A stretch of DNA of 64,000 nucleotides from the NCBI GenBank assembly GCA_021442155.1, contig CM038222.1, forward strand, positions 22,144,923 through 22,208,922, written 5' to 3'. Shown piece after piece: positions 58,202-64,000 of this stretch (within the stretch, counting starts at the first letter, position 1; each line of letters starts with the position of its first letter). The notes under the pieces are model-generated. The model saw nothing but the letters and a program-made list of their open reading frames with translations. It was not told the origin of the DNA and ran no database searches. The position numbers were made by a program, and so were the translations under genes. The stretch is from Cymbidium sinense (Eukaryota > Streptophyta > Magnoliopsida > Asparagales > Orchidaceae).

Positions 58202-59520
58202 ATAAACTTGTTAACTTCCAAAATATGGAAGAGACTTATTAGCGCCAAAAAGCTTCTAGTAAACATATTATGGATGGTGACAGGAATACTAAGTATTTCC
58301 ATGCTTTGTTTAATAAAAAGAGAGCAATAATACTCAAAAAAATTAAAAATGGTAATGGAGATTGGATTATGGAGAATAATGATATTAAGAAATCAGTTTT
58401 TAATTACTTTAGAAATATGCTTAATTAGAATTGCTCTTATGAAGCTCTTTCTCAATCACACTTGATTCCTTCTATTATTACTAATAATGATAATGATTTG
58501 CTTACCATTGTGCCTAATGAAGATGAAATTTACAAAATTCTGAATAGCATGAACATAGATTATGTTGCTGGTCCAGATGGTTTCACTACTCAATTTTTTC
58601 AAAAATGTTGGTTTATAATTAAAAATGATTTGATTGAGGTTGTGATTGATTTTTTTAATGGTAATCCTTTTCCTAGATATATATCTAGTACAACTATTAT
58701 TCTCAAACCTAAAAAGATAATCCAGAGTATTGGAGTGATTTTAGACCTATTAGTCTTTGTTCCTTCTTCAATAAGCTGATTTTCAAAATTCTTACCAATG
58801 ACTTAGTCCTTTACATAATAGAATTATCTCTCTCAACCAAATTGGTTTTGTTAGAGGTAGATCCATTTCTAATAATATTTTACTTGCCCGAGAATTAATT
58901 CATGATCTTGATGCCAAGAATAGAGGTTGCGACATTCTTTTCAAATTAGATATTACCAAAGCCTTTGATAACATCTCTTGGGGTTTCCTTTTCCATATTC
59001 TGAATTTTTTTGGGTTTTCTGCTAAATTTATTTTTTCTATTAAAAATTGTATTAATAATGCCTGGTTTTCGATTTTTCTTAATGGGGAAACCTTGGGTTT
59101 ATTTCCCTCTTCCCATGGCTTATGACGAGGGGATCCTTTATCTCCAACTTATTTATTATTGTTGTTGAGTACTAATCTAGGAGCATCAATGATTTTTTCT
59201 TAAACAATCCTAGTATGTACTACATAACTCTTGGTAGTCTTTCTATTTTACATTTAAGTTTTGTAGATGATTTCATTATTTTTTACAATGCTTCTATTCA
59301 TCACATCAAGCATCTCAAGTCCTTTTTAAATAAATTTTGCAGAGAAAGTGGCCTTTCTATCTATGATAACAAAAGATGTTTATCACTTCCTTTAGTATCT
59401 CCAATAATAAAATCAATCAAATCCTACATATCACTAATTTTAAACATCAACACTTACCTCTTAATTACTAGAGTTCTTCGCTCTTTAAAGGCCTGAAATG
59501 TTCTTTTCTCTTTGATGAGT
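58202..59520 (+). pseudogene. LINE ORF2, reverse transcriptase domain
   Basis: Upstream linker: KHIMDGDRNTKYFHALFNKK. RT: AGPDGFTTQFFQKCW, YISSTTIILKPKK (frameshift near 58,715), PISL-SFFNKLIFKIL, LNQIGFVRGRSISNNILLAR, ILFKLDITKAFDNISWGFLF (first catalytic Asp), GDPLSP-type words near 59,127 and LSFVDDFIIFY. FVDD is at 59,260-59,271; the usual plant L1 form is FADD. C-terminal RT follows with HLKSFLNKFCRESGLSI. Several frameshifts and stops. This domain performs target-primed reverse transcription. Confidence 0.93.
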
Positions 59521-60600
59521 TAATTCAAAAAATTTCAAATAAAATTTCTGTTTGGGAATTCCATTTACTTTCATTTGGTGGTAGGCTCACTATTCTTAAA
59601 AGCACCCTCAACTTAATGCCTCTTTATTTGATTCAAACTTTTATCCCCATTAATGCTACACTTATCATAATTGATCATTTCCTTACCAAATTTTTTTGGG
59701 GCTCTAATAATTCTACCAAAAGAATGCATTTGACATCTTGGCATAAATGTTGTGATCCTTTGGGAGAAGGTGTTCTTGGTTGTAAGCCTATTTATGAAGC
59801 TATCACTACCTACTCTCATAGCTTTGGTGGAATTTTAGAAATAATGATAGCCTTTGGGCTAGTTTTATGATGGAAAAATATTGCCAAGGTAAACACCCCC
59901 TTAACTGTGCATATAAAGTTGATGACCCTCCAATTTGGAAAAGGCTTTGCTCCATTAAATGGGTTACTGAATCATTAATATATTTGGGTATTCAGTCTGG
60001 TTCTTTATTCTTTTCATAAGATAATTGGATTGTCAACGACTCTATTGACACCATTTTATCTGGCCACTCTATTGCTGCTATCAAAGTTAAATTTTTTTTG
60101 GCTTAATAACAATTGGAATGAAAGCAAAGTTGAGAATTATTATATCCTATTTCTTTTCTTTTGACAACTTTAGAAATATCCCCATTTCTTTTAGCAAACC
60201 TGACCAATTTCTTTTTAAGAATTCTTATAATGGGACATTGTTCTTAAAGTGATTTGGAATTTTATTAGAGATAATCAAAACCCCTCTAATGCTTTTTATT
60301 AAACATTGGAACAATATCATTCCCATGTCCTATTCAGTTTTAGCTTGGAGGATTTTGAATAACTTTATTCTGTTGCCTTGGACTAAAGTGTTTTACTTAA
60401 CTTCAAAGTGCTATTGTTGCTTTCATATTGGAAATGTAAATCATGTTTTATTAATGGTGCTATTGCTTCTAAATTATGGTTTTGGTATGATGATTTATTT
60501 AATACCAACTATTTTTGGTTGTCTTTCTTCATATCAACTTCTAAGTATTTCAAATATATTATGAAAGGTCATATCAAAGTTTTAATTGCTATTACCCATA
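59520..60600 (+). pseudogene. LINE ORF2, connection and zf-RVT-like region
   Basis: Open pieces in different frames: LMPLYLIQTFIPINA-type thumb (59,616 on), FFWGSNNSTKRMHLTSWHK, then at 60,289-60,420 WNNIIPMSYSVLAWRILNN and TSKCYCC, resembling the zinc-binding region between RT and RNase H in plant LINEs (W-x(n)-P-x-VLAWR-L followed by Cys pairs). Later Cys/His of the cluster are not aligned in one frame. Non-functional. Confidence 0.75.
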
Positions 60601-61231
60601 TCTAGTTCATCTAGATGGATAGAAATAATGCTAAATATCATGGTATTCCAATGAACCATAAAAGGATCTTGGCTATACCTAAAGAAAAAATTCATGCTCT
60701 TTTTAGTGACAATCTTATTAGTAATATTCATTTTAGAGGTTATAAATTTGTAGCTAAAAAATTGGGTATCATTCTGCTTGAGTTTGACTCTTATAAAAGT
60801 GCTATAATTATCCATTGGATTGAACCTAAAGACAATTTGACTAAAGTGAATCGATGGTTACATTGCTTCCAATAAATATAGTTTGTGGTGGTATCCTTAA
60901 GGATTCTAAAGGTACTGTCATTTATATTATTGCCTATCCTTTCAAAGCATGTTCTATTTTTTTTGCTGAGCTTATGGCTGTTAATAAAGCTATTAAAATT
61001 TGTTTGAATAGAGGTTTTCTCAACATCTGGATTGAAGTTGATGCTCTCTTGCTTCTTAACATGCTTAATTCCAATAGAAATGGGAATACTAAATTATTTT
61101 ATCTTCTTAATCATACTAAAAATCTTCTTTCTCAAGTTTATTTTAAAATTTTCCACATCCTTCATGAAGGTAATGCTTGTGATTACTTGGTTAACTTTAG
61201 TGACAACTTAACGCGAGTTCATTTTATTTGA
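60600..61231 (+). pseudogene. LINE ORF2, C-terminal RNase H domain
   Basis: Open from 60,854 to 61,231: GGILKDSKGTVIYIIAYPFK, SIFFAELMAVNKAIKICLNR (Glu), IWIEVDALLLLNML (Asp) and ILHEGNACDYLVNFSDNL. A GATGGTTACATTGC stretch just upstream at 60,852 encodes the DG of the first catalytic Asp, but in another frame. An RNase H after RT is typical of a subset of plant L1 clades. Stop at 61,229-61,231 ends ORF2. Confidence 0.9.
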
Positions 61232-63228
61232 CAACCAAACTTTGCCTAAACTATTAAGAGGTTTGGTTAATCTAGATAATACTAGATTGCCTTATCTCCA
61301 ATTATAAATTCTTGGCTTTGTTTTTGCTATTGGTTTTTTATGATCTTTATCATTTGGTTGCTCCTTGTTAAACCCTCTTTGGGTTGTGGTTATCTACTTA
61401 TTTTCTCTCTTTTGCCTGAGCTGGGTTATGTTTTTGATCTCTTACTTTTGGATTGGCTTGGTTTTTGCTACCTAGTGGTTATTGTAAGTGTAGCTTGGGT
61501 TATTTTTGTTTTTACAGCTTGGTGGTTTCTATTTAATTGGGTGTTTACCATAATTTTCCCATGGCTATTTTTTATATCCTCTTTTTGGGTTGTGGCTTTG
61601 GCTATTGTAGGTTTTTCTTTATGTATGCATTTTTCCTCTTTTCTAGGTTGCTTGCTAACATACCTGTGTTTGATAAGCTATTGTAGTTTTTGACAGGGTG
61701 GCTTTCTTGGCTGGTTGTTTCATTATTGTTTTCATTTTCTATTGGTGACTGATCTAGGGGGCTGTAGGTGGTTTATCTCTGGATTTATTTTGGCATGGTG
61801 GAGGTTGTTGGTTCTCTATTTTTTGACTGGGGCTTGGTAGTTGGTTTTTCTAATTTTGTTTTATTTCTTTTGGTTATGGTTTTGACCTCCTCCTGGATTG
61901 GCCTTCCTCTTTTGGCTACAATGACTTTGGGTTAGGGTATTGTTCTGGATTGGCTGGTTGAAGGCTATTTTATGGCTATTAGTTGGCCTTGGGTGTTGGT
62001 GGCATGGTTGGGTGCATTTATTATTATTGTTCATGTTGTTTGGCTTGTAGTCTGTCTTACTGGGCTTTATACCATTTTTATCTTTGGTTGGTTGTTATAC
62101 TTACCTGGATCGGATTTTCTTTAGCCTTCATTGGGTTTGGTGGCTGCTATTTTCTTCCACCCTTTCTCTGGCTGTCTTGGGTGATTTTGGCATGATGACT
62201 GCTATTGGTATTTACACTGACTTGGGTCATCTACTGCTGTGGTGGTTGGCTAGGAGGATATGTTGGCGGGTTGGTTTGGTTGGCTGTATTGGCTAACTGG
62301 GTTATTTAGAGGGGTAGCTATTTTGGTCGAATTTTCTTACTCCTCTGGTGATTGTTCTCGGAACTTGCTGGTGTTCTTTCTGGATGTATATTTCTCATTT
62401 CCTCCCTTTGTTTTTCTCTCTTGTCTCTGATGACCACCTTTTCTTGTTTAAGTGGTTCTTTACCCACCCTTTTATTAAGATCGGTGTTTTCACTGGCTCT
62501 TTTTTCTGCTTTGTTGGTGGAGGATATAAGCACTCGTGTTTTTCCTTTTTGCTCTTGTTTTTCTTTAGTTTGTGTTGTTACCCTTATCATGATACTTTCT
62601 CCTTTTGATTTTATTACTCCTTTTTGGTGATGGCTTTGGTGGTGCTCTTACTATATTGGTGCTATCCTTGATGGTTGGTTGATTATCTGCCTTATTAGGC
62701 TTGGTTGTTCTAGTGCTTGGTGGTTGGCTATTATGTTTTTTGTGTTTGGAGGATTTTGACCTTGTTGATGATGGACTTTGGATGATGGGCTAAATGAGGT
62801 ATGTTAGCTATGATGGCTTTGTAACCCTTCTGCTGAAGTTTTGGTTCTTACATATAGTGTTGCTCAATGAGGTGATTGTGACTGAGCCTAAGCCGTTTCT
62901 TTATTATACACCTTTTATTTGCTCTTACATTTTATGGTAGCTTAACTGTACTCATCCTTTAAAAAGTATGTTGTGGAGTTCTTTTATAGGTTGGGAGAGT
63001 CTTGTAGGTGGATCTTGTTGGTATCATACGGACCAAATGAAGTTTATTGTTGCTCACATGGATTTTCTGCTATTGATTTTTTGGTTTCCCATTTGCTTTG
63101 TTTCCTTCATTATTGTAATAGTTAGGGGTTTATCTCTTTAGATTTATTGTAGCTCTTTGAGCATTAGCTTAGAGATTTACCCCTTCTAAGGACTTTGTAC
63201 TTTTTCATTCTGACAATAAAATTTTCCT
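61232..63228 (+). other. long T/G-rich LINE 3' UTR
   Basis: About 2 kb in which the + strand is dominated by T and G (TTGGTTTTT, GGTGGTTGGCT words) with little A and C. Many short open frames rich in Leu, Phe, Trp and Val are by-products of composition. AATAAA at 63,215 and the tail follow. This contrasts sharply with the A/C-rich flanking satellite on the same strand. Confidence 0.85.
63215..63220 (+). promoter_or_regulatory. LINE polyadenylation signal
   Basis: AATAAA about 9 bases before the A run that joins the CCCTAAA satellite. Confidence 0.75.
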
Positions 63229-63237
63229 AAAAAAAAA

Positions 63238-63638
63238 CCTAAACCCTAAACCCTGAACACTAAAACCCTAAATCCTAAACCCTTAACCTTAATCCTTAAA
63301 ATCTAGAACCCTAAACCCTAAACCCTAAAACCTACAACCCTAACCCCTAAACCCTAAACCCTAAACCTCAACCCAAAACCCTAAACCTTAAACCCTAAAA
63401 ACCTAAAAACCTAAACCTAAACTAAATAAAAAGAAACTTAAATGAAAATAATATAAAAAATAAAATAAAATTAAAACCTAAATTAAAACCTAAACCTAAA
63501 ACTAAACCTAAACGAAAAAAAATAAAAAGAAAAAATAAATAAAAACTAAACTAAAATAAAATAAATAAAAGCCCAAATTAAACTAAAATAAAATAAACCT
63601 AAAATAAAAAGCTAAAAAATAAAAATTAAACATAAAAT
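63238..63638. repeat. telomere-like satellite after the LINE
   Basis: CCCTAAA block to about 63,390, then the usual transition (AAACCTAAACTAAATAAAA) into an A-rich block. It resumes the higher-order pattern interrupted by the LINE at 55,378. Confidence 0.94.
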
Positions 63639-64000
63639 AAAGAACTTTCGCCTCCTCGGGTGAATTTTCAAATCTCATTGGGTTAATTTTCTACTCTTGG
63701 TTCCTTTATCTATGCTTCTTGTAATAGAGCTGGTAGGAACATCCTTTGGGATCAATTAAGAACTTTCGCCTCCTCGGTCAATAAACCCTGGTTGGTTCGT
63801 GGTGATTTCAACACTATTATCGCTTCCTCGAAAAGAAGGGGAGGTTGCTCTCCTAACATCCGCTCCGTAGAATATTTTCTAATATGATTCTCGATTGCAA
63901 TCTGATAGATATTAGTTTTTCTTGCTCTGACTATACGTGGCATAACCCTAGACTCTGGCAGCGGCTTGATAGGACCCTCTTTAATTCCCTTTGGATCAAT
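63639..64000 (+). mobile_element. 5'-truncated LINE fragment (endonuclease), runs off the window
   Basis: From about 63,720 the sequence encodes RAGRNILWDQLRTFASSVNK, then RGDFNTIIASSKR and GCSPNIRSVE, matching LINE positions 57,370-57,520 (RSGRNLLQDL, NKPWFVGGDFNTI, GCSPNIYSME). It is clearly related but not a recent copy. It starts in A-rich satellite. Its first 20 bases (63,640-63,659) exactly duplicate 63,758-63,777 from the LINE body. The remainder lies beyond the window. A Gly of the usual GGDFN is Arg. Confidence 0.88.

Larger units (their letters stand above)
55379..63237 (+). mobile_element. near full-length plant L1-type LINE (decayed)
   Basis: Non-LTR retrotransposon with GC-richer 5' leader (CCCTCCTCCCCC onward), ORF1, ORF2 (endonuclease, RT, zf-RVT-like region, RNase H), a ~2-kb T/G-rich 3' UTR, AATAAA at 63,215-63,220 and a terminal A run at about 63,229-63,237. 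CCCTAAA repeats lie immediately on both sides, so it inserted into a telomere-like block; target-site duplications cannot be told from the repeats. About 7.86 kb long. Both ORFs carry multiple frameshifts and stops. Confidence 0.93.

Noticed and set aside
61340..62608. Several plus-strand frames rich in Trp, Leu and Phe that look like multi-pass membrane proteins.
   Set aside because: They lie in the T/G-biased LINE 3' UTR, downstream of the ORF2 stop, overlap each other and show no recognisable family.
55340..63260. Target-site duplication around the LINE.
   Set aside because: Both flanks are CCCTAAA repeats, so any match of 7-15 bp is expected by chance.

Overview
The window looks like a repeat-dominated, probably heterochromatic (pericentromeric or subtelomeric) stretch of a seed-plant nuclear genome. 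Three things point to a plant: the Arabidopsis-type telomere word CCCTAAA, 3' ends of a plant glycine-rich RNA-binding protein (GR-RBP/GRP7 type), and a plant L1-type LINE whose ORF1 resembles DUF4283. Species cannot be told. I see no intact host gene, no tRNA or rRNA gene and no CRISPR array. Every coding-looking stretch is a decayed retroelement or a processed pseudogene.

Layout. (1) 1-12.4 kb: a minus-strand Ty3/gypsy element of Tat-lineage type. RNase H, RT and the C-terminal half of the protease lie at 1-3.06 kb. About 7.3 kb of non-coding AT-rich DNA follows, holding a TTGAC-rich block and three ~90-bp repeats. A gag plus N-terminal protease remnant lies at 10.4-12.4 kb. (2) 12.4-55.4 kb: a very large, G-poor, telomere-like satellite. 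CCCTAAA-rich blocks alternate with A-rich blocks of degenerate CCTAAA/AAATAAA, always with CCCTAAA on the + strand. Six 5'-truncated, poly(A)-tailed GR-RBP 3' ends (13.07, 19.6, 26.4, 32.1, 38.3 and 50.25 kb) and one 3'-UTR-only copy (18.0 kb) are embedded in it. Three further pieces of the same Tat-type element also lie in it: 20.4-26.1, 28.8-31.0 and 39.0-48.7 kb. (3) 55.4-63.2 kb: a nearly full-length but decayed plant L1-type LINE on the + strand (ORF1, endonuclease, RT, zf-RVT-like region, RNase H, ~2-kb T/G-rich 3' UTR, poly(A)). It is flanked on both sides by CCCTAAA repeats. (4) 63.2-64 kb: more satellite, then a 5'-truncated fragment of a related LINE running off the window.

How it fits together. 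All Tat-type pieces are on the minus strand and all A-tailed retrocopies are on the plus strand. The three GRP-telomere-UTR junctions (13.8, 20.38 and 39.0 kb) are the same junction, so a composite block was duplicated after assembly, with later deletions. The satellite has a higher-order organisation: CCCTAAA block, A-rich block, then a landmark resembling TTTACTTAATTT before the next CCCTAAA block. It is therefore an amplified composite satellite that captured retroelements, not simple decay of one telomere tract. A 100-N assembly gap lies at 26,104-26,203. All boundaries were read by eye and are good to roughly 10-30 bp unless stated.
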